Part shown: positions 12,697 to 22,898 of the stretch, in pieces
Position numbering within the stretch: the stretch's first letter is position 1
Layout of the letters: each line of letters begins with the position of its first letter
Assembly (NCBI GenBank): GCA_963575745.1
Contig: CAUYUJ010014260.1
Location: 255,001-319,000 of the forward strand
DNA from: Prorocentrum cordatum
Lineage: Eukaryota > Sar > Dinophyceae > Prorocentrales > Prorocentraceae
Direction: 5' to 3'
Length of the DNA: 64,000 nucleotides
Position numbers and translations under genes: made by a program
Notes under the pieces: model-generated
What the model saw: the letters and a program-made list of their open reading frames with translations, nothing else
What the model was told of the DNA's origin: nothing
The model's database searches: none

Positions 12697-13328
12697 ATAT
12701 GAGACGAAGGAGGGGGCACGCAAACTAGGCCCCTCTTCTCATAGGCACCGCGCCACTGCATGGACGAGGCACAGGGCAGCGCGGGCAGGAGGTGGCGGGC
12801 GGAGGAGGAGAGCTCACCGGGGCGAGCCAACACATCAGTATCATCATCGCATCATGAGACCTGTTACTGGGCACGCAGGAAGAGGTGACGGAGACACCGC
12901 GTAGATGTCGAAGGCAGGTCAGCAGCGGCAGAAACGAGACGGGGAAGCGCGCGGTCAAGAAACGATGGGAAGCAGGAGGAGCGAGAGACGAGGGGAAACT
13001 TTTTTTGCCTCCAGACCGACAGCGAGCCACGCAGAATGCAGCGCGCAGGCGGCGCCGCGCGAAAGTGCCTGGGAAGTCCTCGCCGACGCGGTCTGGTCAT
13101 CCCGAGGGAATCCCATCGACGCGCGGGGGTTGTCCACTGCGACTCTGAGTCAACGGATAGCACCCCCGTACTGCGTGGCGAGGCGTGCGAAAATGGCGCG
13201 ATCTGGGTGAATTCCCCCGACAGGCGCCGGTCATCCTCTGGCGAGAAATCCCGACGACGAGCTGGGGTCGTCCAAGCGTCAGCGACAACCAGCGCGCGCC
13301 GCTGGCTCGTGCGGGGCCGCTCCCCAGG
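12697..13328. other. Unique sequence, no assignable gene
   Basis: No domain or coding signature was found on either strand. On the minus strand this lies downstream of the helicase-like stop codon and could be its 3' untranslated region. Confidence 0.4.
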
Positions 13329-13603
13329 TCAGGCCTCGCGGATGAACTCGCTGAAGCCCAGCTCTCTGGCGAGGGCCGTCGCCTCCCTCCTGCGCCGCTT
13401 CGTGCGCGCTGCAAACTGCTCCAGCTGCTTCCGCAAGCCCTCCGGCGGCCCTGCCAGGAAGAACTCGATGAGCGGCGCCCGCATGAGCAGGAGATCCTCG
13501 TGGCGCGTGGCGCGCGAGAGCAGCGCGTAGAGCTCCAGCCACCAGTCGTCGTCCTCCTTCTTGCCGTTCCCGACCTCGTGGCGGCCGCAGTCCAGGATCA
13601 CGC
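13329..13603 (-). CDS. Helicase-like C-terminal exon (SF1/PIF1-type, partial)
   Basis: The minus-strand frame reads GVILDCGRHEVGNGKK, then LELYALLSRATRHEDLLLMR, EFFLAGPPEGLRKQLEQF and ends GFSEFIREA followed by a stop, about 91 codons. The YALLSRATRHEDLLL segment resembles helicase motif VI of PIF1/RecD-type superfamily 1 helicases (Y-V-A-L-S-R-x). Third positions are strongly G/C. A splice acceptor CCCAG lies at its 5' edge (AG at 13604-13605), and upstream DNA is immediately array C. So this is probably the last exon of a multi-exon gene whose preceding intron holds the satellite. All other helicase motifs lie outside or are lost. It could be a fragment of a mobile-element helicase or a dead exon. 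Confidence 0.55.
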
Positions 13604-13613
13604 CTGGGCCGCA

Positions 13614-14728
13614 GCCATTTGGGCCTTCGGTGGAGCTCCCCATGGGGCCACGAAACGTGTAAGGGGTGTGCCAAAAATGGGGTGGCGGCGGCATGCGGAC
13701 GCAGCCATTTGGGCCTTAGATGGAGCTCCCTATGGGGCCACGAAACGTGTGAGGGGTGTGCCAAAATTGGGCGGCGGCGGCATGCGGACGCAGCCATTTG
13801 GGCCTTCGGTGGAGCTCCCCATGGGGCCACGAAACGTGTGAGGGGTGTGCCAAAATTGGGCGGGCGGCGGCATGCGGACGCAGCCATTTGGGCCTTAGAT
13901 GGAGCTCCCTATGGGGCCACGAAACGTGTGAGGGGTGTGCCAAAATTGGGTGGCGGCGGCATGCGGACGCAGCCATTTGGGCCTTCGGTGGGGCTCCCTG
14001 TGGGGCCACGAAACGTGTGAGAGGTGTGCCAAAATTGGGCGGGCGGCGGCATGCGGACGCAGCCATTTGGGCCTTCGGTGGAGCTCCCTATGGGGCCACG
14101 AAGCGTGTGAAGGGGTGTACCAAATACGCAGCCATTTGGGCCTTCGGTGGGGCTCCCTATGGGGCCACGAAACGTGTGAGGGGTGTGCCAACATTGGGCG
14201 GCGGCGGCGGCATGCGGACGCAGCCATTTGGGCCTTCGGTGGAGCTCCCCATGGGGCCACGAAGCGTGTAAGGGGTGTGCCAAAAATGGGGCGGCGGCGG
14301 CATGCGGACGCAGCCATTTGGGCCTTAGATGGAGCTCCCTATGGGGCCACGAAACGTGTGAGGAGTGTGCCAAAATTGCGCGGCGGCGGCATGCGGACGC
14401 AGCCATTTTGGCCTTAGATGGAGCTCCCTATGGGGCCACGAAACGTGCGAGGGGTGTGCCAAAATTGGGTGGCGGCGGCATGCGGACGCAGCCATTTGGG
14501 CCTTCGGTGGAGCTCCCTATGGGGCCACGAAGCGTGTGAGGGGTGTGCCAAAATTGGGTGGCGGCGGCATGCGGACGCAGCCATTTGGGCCTTCGGTGGA
14601 GCTCCCTATGGGGCCACGAAACGTGTGAGGGGGGGTGTGCCAAAATTGGGCGGCAGCGGCATGCGGACGCAGCCATTTGGGCCTTCGGTGGGGTTCCCTG
14701 TGGGGCCACGAAACGTGTGAGGGGTGTG
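13614..14728 (+). repeat. Minisatellite array C, ~89-bp units
   Basis: About twelve units contain GCGGCATGCGGACGCAGCCA, TTTGGGCCTTCGGTGGAGCT, then CACGAAACGTGTGAGGGGTG and TGCCAAAATTGGG. Period 89-90 bp. It shares the CTTCGGTGGAGCTCCCTATG core with A and B. Alternate units carry CCTTAGATGGAGCTCCC, a hint of higher-order alternation. One unit near 14130 is deleted. Confidence 0.9.
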
Positions 14729-14730
14729 CC

Positions 14731-14782
<52 letters not shown>

Positions 14783-14870
14783 GTGATGTTGATGACCGAC
14801 AACCACGATGTGGATGATGATGATGACGATACTCATGATGATGAGCACGATGAGGATGGTGATAATGATG
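14731..14870 (+). repeat. (GAT)n microsatellite
   Basis: About 16 perfect GAT units are followed by degenerate GATGAT. It lies between the last array C unit and the GGA-rich tract before end module copy 5. Confidence 0.9.
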
Positions 14871-14901
14871 GGAGGAGGGGGGAAGGGGGCAGCGGGAGGG
14901 G

Positions 14902-14961
14902 GAACGCGGGGCACCGTCTCTTCAAAACGAGGACCCAACACCACAGGATGGTTGGGAAAAA
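14902..14961 (+). repeat. Composite-element end module, copy 5
   Basis: AACGCGGGGCACCGTCTCTT, CAAAACGAGGACCCAACACC and ACAGGATGGTTGGGAAAAAA, after a GGAGGGGGGAAGGGGG tract. This is the cleanest copy. Repeat R begins directly after it. Confidence 0.8.
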
Positions 14962-14964
14962 ATG

Positions 14965-16915
14965 AAAGCAACCAAACAGGCTTCACGCGCGCGCGTGTCG
15001 AAATCGCTCGAACGCCCTTTGCGCGCGTGCCGTCGCGAGAATCCTTGACACCAAAACTAAACGACGTGCACGCGCACGCGCATGCCGACATCCGTCAAAA
15101 ACCGTCGGTTACGCAGCAGTTTCAAAATCGAGGGGCCCAAAGACATTTGTTGTAAAGAAGACCAAACAAACACACGCTTGCGCAACAGAGTCTTCAAAAC
15201 AAGCGTGCCCTTGCGCTCTTGCGGCTTCTTAAGAAAACCATTGGCTTTGCAAGGTGTTCATGGAATTCTGCCAAATGGGTTTTTTCGGCGCCGCGTGCCG
15301 AAATCGTTATCACGCCCGTGTGCGCATGCTGGGACGTACGATCCGTGCCAAACATTACCACGCGGGCCACTCTCGCGCGTCGGCCGCGCGCGCATGCCGA
15401 ACTCTTTCCACAACCTTCACCGCCGACGCGAAGGCGCCGTCATCGTCGTCGGCGCGATCATCATCGGCGCCGTCACTGGCCGCGCCGTTGTCGTTGTCAA
15501 CATCGTCACCAGCATCGTCAATATCATCATCATCATTATCGTGTGTACCGTTGCCGACGTTGCCACGATACCGGGCCCGCCCAAGTCGCCGACTCACAGT
15601 GAAGTGTCCGCCAGGATGTGCCCAGTGGCCAGCGCCGCGGAGGCTGCGTCGGTCGCGCCAGACTAGCTGGCCGCTGCGCGCGCGAGCAGGCGCGGCCTTT
15701 CGCGGCCGCAGAGATGCACCAGCCAGCGCCGAGCAATTATCGCAATCGTCGCGGCCGCAAGTTCTGGGTGGGCGGGCCGCGGGCAACTTCGAGTTGAGCA
15801 TTGGTGAATTACGCCATATAGATTCCCCTTTCTAAGAAAAAACAAATTCAACCACCCTCACCCCCCCCCCCCGGACTTTTCGCTTCACCGGGAAACGATG
15901 TAAAACGCACGTGTTCCTGACCCGATGTCCATCCTACCTGTGAGTTCGTCCTATTCCAGCCAGACCCAGCATCAGCCCCCCTCGCCGCCTTTTGCAAACA
16001 AATATTTTGCGCGCGCACGTTTACCACAACTCAGCAGTTTACCACGATGCTTTGGACGAAAAATTACGAAGTGCTCGCGCGCGCGACTTCGCGCACTCAT
16101 GCCGGAGTCCTTCAAAAACCTTCGGTCCCGGCAGGGTGTCAAAATCGAGCGTCGAGAAAAGAATATACGCGAAAGCGCAGGGTTTCGCAGCGCGGGTTTT
16201 CGACAAAAGCGTACGCGCGCTCTTGCGAATATTTAAGATAACCATGAGCGAATCAACCTGTGCATACAATTCTGCCAAACGGGGTTCGCGCGCGCGCACG
16301 TCGCAATCGTTCGGACGCCCTTGCGTGCGTGCTGGGGTGGCACAGTCCGTGTCAAATAATACCATGCCATGCGAGCCATTCGCGCGCGTCTGCCGCGCGC
16401 ATATTTCAAATTCCTTCCAAAACCTCTATCACCGACGCGAGCGATGTCGTCACCGTCGTCGGCGTGATCAGCATCGGCGTCGGCACTGGCTGTCCCACCG
16501 TCGTTGTCGGCATCGTCACCAGCGTCGCTACTATCATCGCCGTGTCTACTAATGTCGACGTTGCAATGATACCGCGCCCGCCCAAGTCGCAAACTCGCAG
16601 TGAAGTGCCCGCTGGGATGCGCCGAGCGGCCAACGCCACCGCGCTCGTGTCGGTCGCGCCAGACTAGCTGGCCGCTGCGCGCGCGAGCAAGCGCGGGCTA
16701 GCGCGGCAGCAGAGATGCACCAGCCAACACCCCGCACTCATCGCAATCGCTCCCGCATGGGTTTTGCGAACCAAGTTGCTGGTGGGCGGGTGGGATGATT
16801 GCGCGAGCAGTGGAGTTGACAACTTCAAGTTCGGCAAGTGACTTGCGCCACAAAGATTGCACCGCGTAGCTTGCACTACACAGATTCCCCTTTCTCTACA
16901 CAAGATAGACCCCCC
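14965..16915 (+). repeat. Tandem ~1-kb duplication containing repeat R
   Basis: Two units (about 14965-15895 and 15900-16915) share an R segment with alternating CG, then CCGCCCAAGTCGC and TCGGTCGCGCCAGACTAGCT, GGCCGCTGCGCGCGCGAGCA and GAGATGCACCAGCCA, and end near AGATTCCCCTTTCT. Divergence is substantial, so the duplication is not recent. A plus-strand frame ending at 15666 and one ending at 16667 share a SVAPD-stop end, which could be a decayed exon. Alternating CG such as CGCGCGCGTGTCG could form Z-DNA. Confidence 0.65.
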
Positions 16916-16984
16916 CCCTTCCCCCCATCCACCCCCCTCCCCCCGCGGGGATTCTCGCCCCCCTTTTTTTCGCGGCGCAATTTA

Positions 16985-17545
16985 CATATGATTCTGCCCC
17001 ATCGTCCATCCAGAATATGGACGCATAGCATCCCAGCGCCGAGCCGACATCGCCCCCCGCCGTCCTGTGCAACAAATTTCATGCGCCCGCACACGTTGAT
17101 CAACCATCCGCAGTTTCCAACTATGCTTTGCAAGCAATATAGAGGTCGCGCGCGCGTCGTCGCGCGCGCATGCCGAAATCCTTCAAAACCATTGATTTCG
17201 CGAGGATTTCAACATCGAGTGTCAACCAACAAAAGAAAATATGGCTTCGAAACACGGGCTTTCAAGACAAACTTGCACGCGCGCGCTCCTGCGAATCCTC
17301 CAGGAAACCATCGGATCTTCATAATTTTCAGAAAATGTTACCAAGCGGGCTTCCAGGCGGGCTTCACGCCCGCGCGTGTCGAAACTGTTCGAACGCCCTG
17401 GCGCGCGCGTCGTCGCAAGAATCCCTCTGCAGAAAAAAAAAACATGTTTAAAGAGAAAAAATGAAACGAAGTGCGCGCGCGGGCGTCGTCGCGCGCGCAC
17501 GCTGGCATCTGTCAAGAACCTCGGTTTCGGAACGATTCCAAAATC
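16985..17545 (+). repeat. Repeat R, further copies
   Basis: One nearly complete copy (ATATGATTCTGCCCCATCGT through CGCGCGTCGTCGCGCGCGCA to CATGCCGAAATCCTTCAAAA) is followed by a partial copy at 17375-17545 with CGCGCGGGCGTCGTCGCGCG. These extend the tandem organisation of the preceding interval to a third, incomplete unit. Confidence 0.65.
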
Positions 17546-17799
17546 GAGGTACCTTCGAGCCCCTCGGGCTCTTTGTGGTCTGGTTAAAGGCTCTCTCACC
17601 CTGTCTGGCGTCTTCGGAGGCTGTCTTGGGGGCCAGACCTGTGGGTGTCGACGCTGTGAACCAATCACGACGTCGGGGTTCTGCAGGATGGAGTAGAATG
17701 GAGAAACCGCTATAAGAACGTAGGTCAGGAACGCGAGCCTCTTTGCAGAAGGCCCCAGGTTCCATGGAAATACCGGGATCGAACCGCTCTCCACAATGG

Positions 17800-19800
17800 G
17801 GCAAAGCACAAAGAGCTGATGGGGACCTCCGAGGCCCGTCGGAAGCGAAACAGCGAAATCTTGAAGAACGTGCAGTCTTTCATTAGTTGTTCATGGATGT
17901 GCTTTCTTTCTTGGGGGTCCTGTTGGAGGCATCTTGAAGGTTTCTTCGGGGCCTATTGGGGCCTCCCAGGGGTCTCTTGGAGACCTCTTGGGTCTTCTTG
18001 GGGGCATCTGAAAGATCTTATGGGGTTTTCGGTGCTTCTTGAATTAGCTTTTGGAGGCACCTTCAAGGCTTCTTGGAGCGTCTTTGGCATATCTTGGGTG
18101 CCTCTTGGGGGGGCCTCTAAGGGCTTCTTGGGGTCTCTTGGAGGCGTCGCCGGGTTTTTCCGGGCAGTCAGCTGGCGATTTTCTGCGGTATGATTGGCCG
18201 TCTTGGCTGGAGGCCCGATTTCAAGCCACCTGGGGCCTCACTGAGGCAATCTTGGAAGGTTCCCGGGCGGCGCAAACCATCTTGAGGCCTTTAGGATCGT
18301 CAGAAGCAAAACGACGAGATCATCAAGCGTGGTTCTTCAGGGCTTCCTTGGAGGCTCCTGGGTTATGGGGCATAGGTCTCTTGTACGCTCGTTGGGATCT
18401 CGTGAGGAGCCTCTCGGGGGTCTCCTGGCGGCAATTCTGAAGCATCGGAACTGCCCGGACAACTAAGCGACAACGAAAAACGAGGTCGTACGCACGAGGA
18501 TTCGGCGACCTTGCGCGATGGCCTATGCGGGCAGGCCGCTCGGCAGACCAAGCGAAGAATGGCACACTTGCATGCCACTGTACGCGGGCAGCCTGGGCAT
18601 GAATGTCCACGCAAACAAACCTCATTTTTGACATCGCTCATCTGTCGCTGTGACCCCCCCTTCCGCTCAAGGATGAACCCCCTTTCCGCCCCCCGATGAC
18701 CCCCCTTTTCCGCAACCGGATGACCTTTCTTTCCGCCTCCGAGGCGCTCTTCGTGGCCAAGGCTGGCTTCGTCTCGAAATTCTTGTCAAACGCACCCCTG
18801 GGCATCGCAGTTTCTTTTCTTGCATCTTGGGCTGTCTGGGAAGCCTTTTGGGCGTCTCGGGAGCGTCGGGGGAGGGGTCTTGCGAATTACGTGGGGCTTC
18901 CTGTTGGGCTTCCGGGAGCCCGGGGCTGGAAATGTTCGTTCGGCCCCCGCCTGGACCGCTGGGCTCTTGGAGGTCTCTTTCCGGCCTCCTGGATGCTGCT
19001 AGAGGCCGCTTGGAGGCCTCTTGGTGGCCTCTTGGGCTCTCTTGGGGGCCTCTTTTGGGGCCTCCTCGGAGCATCCTGTACTGTTTCTTGAAATCGTCAT
19101 GGGACCTTCTTGGCATGTCTTCGGGGGCCTCTTAGAAAGAGTTTTGAAGCCTTTTGGGTGCCGTTTTGGGGCCTCTTGGAGACTCTTTTGGGCTTCTGGG
19201 GGGCCTCTTGGGACCTCTTGGGGGCTTCTTGTGGCCTTTGGGGGGCTTTCAGGGGGCCTATTGGGGCCTCTTGGGGGCATCTTGGGGCGGAGAACTTGAT
19301 TTTTCAGTTCGCGTTACCTCTCTTGGGCTCCTCTTGGGGCCTTCTTGGGACCCTCTTGCGCCGTCTTGGACGGCTCTGGGGCCGTCTCGGGGCTCATTTG
19401 GGCCGTCTTGGGACCTTCTTCGGGGCCTCTTGGGCCGTCTTGGAGCGGTTTTGGGAGCCTCTTGGGCGGTGCCTTAGCGCCGGAAACATGAAACAGTGAG
19501 AATGCAACAATCATTGAAAGAACATATGAAAATCAACGATTTTGCCCTCTCGGGGCGCTCTTGGGCGGCGTCTTAAAGGCCTCTTGGGGCCTCTTGGGGG
19601 CCTCCAGGGCGATCTAAAGCGCATCGCGCGTCGCCAGAGAACCCTGGACGGCGTCTTGGGGGTGTCTCGAGACCGTCTGGGGCCGCCGGGATTGCTGTCT
19701 GAAAGCTTCCCCGGGACGATTTTAGGACTCCCAGGGGCGGGCCCTGGCCCCGGCACCCACATCTGCGGTCGAGGTTCCGGCCCTCGGCCCCCGAGCCCAG
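17800..19800 (+). repeat. Low-complexity GGCCTCTTGGGG repeat region
   Basis: The motif CTTGGGGGCCTCTTGGGG and variants (GGCCGTCTTGGG, GGAGGCCTCTTGG) recur with irregular 10-25-bp spacing across about 2 kb. Frames stay open through Leu/Gly/Pro/Trp-rich translations such as GLLGPLGGLLGP, which have no globular character and no fixed register. I judge it non-coding. 17546-17799 holds nothing recognisable. Confidence 0.7.
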
Positions 19801-19859
19801 TGCGCCGTCATATAAATAAATCGTGCGGGCCCTTAGGGCACATCGTTTTCTAACTGAAG

Positions 19860-20084
19860 CGAGTGGGCGGGTTGGCCCGAGATGTTCCACGTTGCCGCCC
19901 CGTGCCGCCTCAGAGGTGCTCGTGGGCGTCCCGTGCGCTCTGTGGGTCGGCCGAGGTTGCGCCATGCTGCCGCCCTTGCCGCTTCTCGTGGGCGCTCGTG
20001 GGCGCGCCGTGCGCTGGGTGGGTCGGCCGAGGCTGCGCCACGTTGCTGCTCGTGCCACCTCGTGGGCGCCCCGTGCGCTGAGCC
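19860..20084 (+). repeat. ~75-bp GC-rich repeat, about three units
   Basis: Units contain GTGGGTCGGCCGAGGCTGCG, CCACGTTGCTGC and CGTGGGCGCCCCGTGCGCT. The array ends at the left edge of the MITE-like element. Confidence 0.75.
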
Positions 20085-20086
20085 TA

Positions 20087-20272
20087 CACCAGATTTCGTA
20101 AAATAAAGGGAGGGGAGTCTCATTACGGGAGGGGGGGGGGTCTCTTCCAGGCTATCTTGGAGGGCCTGGGGGGTCTGGGGACGATGTTTTGGAGGGTTCT
20201 CCCACGGGGGAGGTCTGAAACGGCTTGTCTTGGAGGGTCCAGACCCCCTCCCTTTTATTACGAAATCTGGAG
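20087..20272 (+). mobile_element. MITE-like foldback element, copy 1
   Basis: The element is bounded by terminal inverted repeats: left CACCAGATTTCGTAAAATAA and right TTTTATTACGAAATCTGGAG (about 30 bp paired, continuing into GGGAGGGG / CCCCCTCCC). TA lies on each side at 20085-20086 and 20273-20274, as expected for a target-site duplication of Tc1/mariner-type MITEs. It has no coding capacity. A copy differing at only a few positions lies at 58562-58740. The assignment to Tc1/mariner rests on the TA only. Confidence 0.75.
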
Positions 20273-20274
20273 TA

Positions 20275-20475
20275 CACCACGTATCTTGCACCCCATGGCT
20301 TACGCGGCACAGCTTGCACCGCGTAGCTTAGACCGCTTAGCTTACACAAGCGTAGCGTGCACCACACAGCTTGCAGCGCAACTTGCACCACAAAGCTTCC
20401 ACCTTCTTGGCTCACGCCACATAGCTTACACGGCATACCTTGCACCACATAGCTTACCTCGCATAGACTTCACCT
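20275..20475 (+). repeat. Short degenerate CTTGCACCACATAG repeat
   Basis: About twelve diverged units of 15-20 bp follow the pattern CTTRCACCRCATAG. The same vocabulary appears at 16842-16890 (GCGCCACAAAGATTGCACCG), next to the tandem duplication. Confidence 0.7.
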
Positions 20476-22410
20476 CCACAGTGAAAACCGTCACTGTTTG
20501 CAATCCAGCATGGCTAACATGGGTGGGCAAACCTGTATACATCACTACGCATGATAAGCACAGGTGTGTATACACACTATGCTCGAATTTGCTATGTTTT
20601 TCGCAGTTTCACTGTTGATCGAGATACTTGGGAGGTTTGGAGACACAGTCATTGGGATTACGGTTGAAGCAATGCTAAGATGCAGCCTGCACGGCACAAC
20701 GGATCCATGAGAACACACCCGTGGGAGATGGGCGCAAAGCAGTCCGATGTGTGAAGTGAACGGGACTTACGCGAGGCCGCGCGTGGAGTTCGGGAGATGA
20801 TCCTGAACTGTTGCCCCTGCAGCCGAAAACTGTAGCCAGCGCTGTGCAAACTCATACCGTCTAGAACTCTGTTTGCCTCGATGGTCCTTTGGGGGGGCGT
20901 ACTGATGGTCCTTTGGGGGGGCGTGTTGGAGTTGTGTTGCCTCAGCTTGAGTTGTGTCGTGGCGTGCGGGAGCAGTGCTGGAGAGACGTTGAGAGCCTTG
21001 CGGCTCTATGTGGCTAACTTGGAAGTAGTGGTCTCAAAGTGGAGCCAACTGGGCTGTCTTGGACTCGAATGGGGCAATCTTGGTCCATACTAGGACCGTC
21101 GTGGGTGGTCTGGGCGCCCTATGGGGCGGAGTTTCAGCTACTTTGGACGTTCTCTTGAGCCATGGAGAGATCCCGTGGGAGTTGGCCAGGAATGGCATAG
21201 GGCATGGGAGGAGTCTCTGCGCGTTTTCTATAACGTATGCGTCCGTTTGGTGTGGTACCGATTTCGGCTGTTTTGGATCTCTCATGGGGCCTTCTTATGG
21301 CCTGTTGGAGTCGTCTGCGTATCATGTCGGTGGGGGGGTCACCCTCCTGGGCCTTCATGGGGGCCTTCAGGGAATCTCCTGGGCCGTCTTGGGGCCATCT
21401 TGGGTCGTCTTCGATACAGGGCCATCGCGAGCAAGTCGGGGAGCCCTCTTTGGGACCATCTTGTGCTCGTCTCGGGTTCTCGGGTCGTCTCGGAGCGATC
21501 TTGGAGCGCTTGAAGCCCAAATAGGCGAGTATGCCAAAGTCACTAAGTCACTGTACCTTGGTTGGACTGTGATGGTTGTTGCCTCTTGGGTGCCTCCTGG
21601 AGGTCCAGTTTGGGGAATTCGGATGGGCCGTCTCACGTAGGGCTTGTGGAAGAGGCTGAACGACTGAGCCAGCCCTGTGGAGTTGCGGAAGAAGGATCGG
21701 AGGTTTCTTTACCATCTGCCAGGCTGTACTAGCATGCGTACCTCCTAGAAGAAAAGCTCTACGGCTGCAGTGCAGTGATTGTCTCGGTGTTGGACGCAAA
21801 TCTGACGATTCTGGGGTTCGCTCGGGGCTTCTGCGAGCGTTCCTTCCGACGCCTGCTTTCTCGCACCTGCACGGCGGAATCGGTGTCGGGTCCGTCGCCA
21901 GCGGTAAAACAAAGTAGCACGCATACAACTGGCAATCATGCGCGGACAAACTCATTCAGAACAATAAGCAAACATTGGTAGCAGCCTACATCACATTGGC
22001 CAGCAAATCAGCAGGGTGAAACGACAGTTGAAAGAGACGAACCCTTGGCAGCGAACACCAGCTGGGCAATCCCATCACCCCTCCCCTTCTTCCTCCTCAC
22101 CCTCCTCCCCCACCGTGCGGGGCGGGGGCTTACACATGTACACCGCCTGGGCAGCCGACGCCGTGGGGCCCCAACCGTCGGTGGAGGTTCTCCACCGCCT
22201 GCGGAGGTCCCCGAAGATCAGAAAACCCCGGGGGGTGGCGATGGACAAGTCCCCGCCTCGGCCATCGTGCTCATCGGCGTCATTGCCACGTCACCCCGGC
22301 GGAAAGACGCAAAAGGACAAACAGCACAGTCCCCGACCACAGCTTCGAGCAGCCCCGGGCAGAGCCCTCAGAGCGGCTGCAGGTCCACGGTGGCCGCCCA
22401 CGCAGACCCC
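20476..22410. other. Intergenic DNA with GGCCGTCTTGGG repeats
   Basis: No gene is recognised. From 21040 to 21620 the GGCCGTCTTGGGGCC vocabulary of 17.8-19.8 kb returns at lower density. CTTTGGGGGGGCGTACTGATGG-type motifs are doubled at 20881-20925. Confidence 0.5.
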
Positions 22411-22570
22411 TCAGGGCTCGGAGCTGCCGGTGTCGTCCCCGCTCCTGCTCTTGGAGCTCCAGCTGTTCACGGAGCCGCCCGAGTCGCCCCCGCTGCGCCC
22501 GTCCGCGGAGCTCCTCCGATGGCGCCCGCCTCGTTTTTCGGCCTTGGATCGGCTGCTCACAAGTGCCACC
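22411..22570 (-). CDS. Possible C-terminal exon of the globin-channel gene
   Basis: On the minus strand a frame reading SSRSKAEKRGGRHRRSSADG and ending SRSGDDTGSSEP-stop has nearly all codons ending in G or C and a soluble Ser/Gly/Asp-rich character typical of a C-terminal tail. A plausible acceptor (TTGCCCAG, AG at 22571-22572) begins it. It lies 330 bp downstream of the channel frame and could be spliced to it from a GC-type donor near CAGAAG|GCCTCG, but the phase does not settle unambiguously. Without transcripts the link is a guess. Alternatively the channel ends at its own stop codon at 22899. Confidence 0.35.
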
Positions 22571-22898
22571 CTGGGCAAGAGTGGCCTTTGGGGCGCGGCT
22601 TCGGGGGGCCGCGGGGGAGAACAAGTCCACGCAATCCAAGCGCGCCAGCCATGTGCTGGCGGGCCCCCTGATTGCCCGCACCACAGGTCACTCTGGCGAA
22701 GGGTAACTCTTAGGCGTAGCCGAGTGGAGGAACAAAACAAGCATAAACATAACTTCTCGGAGGTCCTCGCGGATTGTTTGGACCGGCGCTGGAGGCCCCT
22801 GCATGGCGCGCGGAGCGCGCTAAGGCGGCGCCCGAGGCGCCGCCTGGGGGGCCCAGCGCCGATCCAGGACATCTGCGCGGACCTCAGAGAAACTGTGG

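Noticed and set aside
8103-14728. Repetitive proteins encoded by arrays A, B and C
   Set aside because: Periods of 77 and 89 bp shift the frame at each unit, so the apparent repeats wander between frames.
17700-17830. tRNA-like T-arm (GCGGTTCGATCCCGG on the minus strand)
   Set aside because: The stem has a mismatch, and no matching acceptor or anticodon arm was found upstream.
17800-19800. Leu/Gly/Pro/Trp-rich frames such as GLLGPLGGLLGP
   Set aside because: Products of the GGCCTCTTGGGG low-complexity repeat, with no fixed register and no domain.
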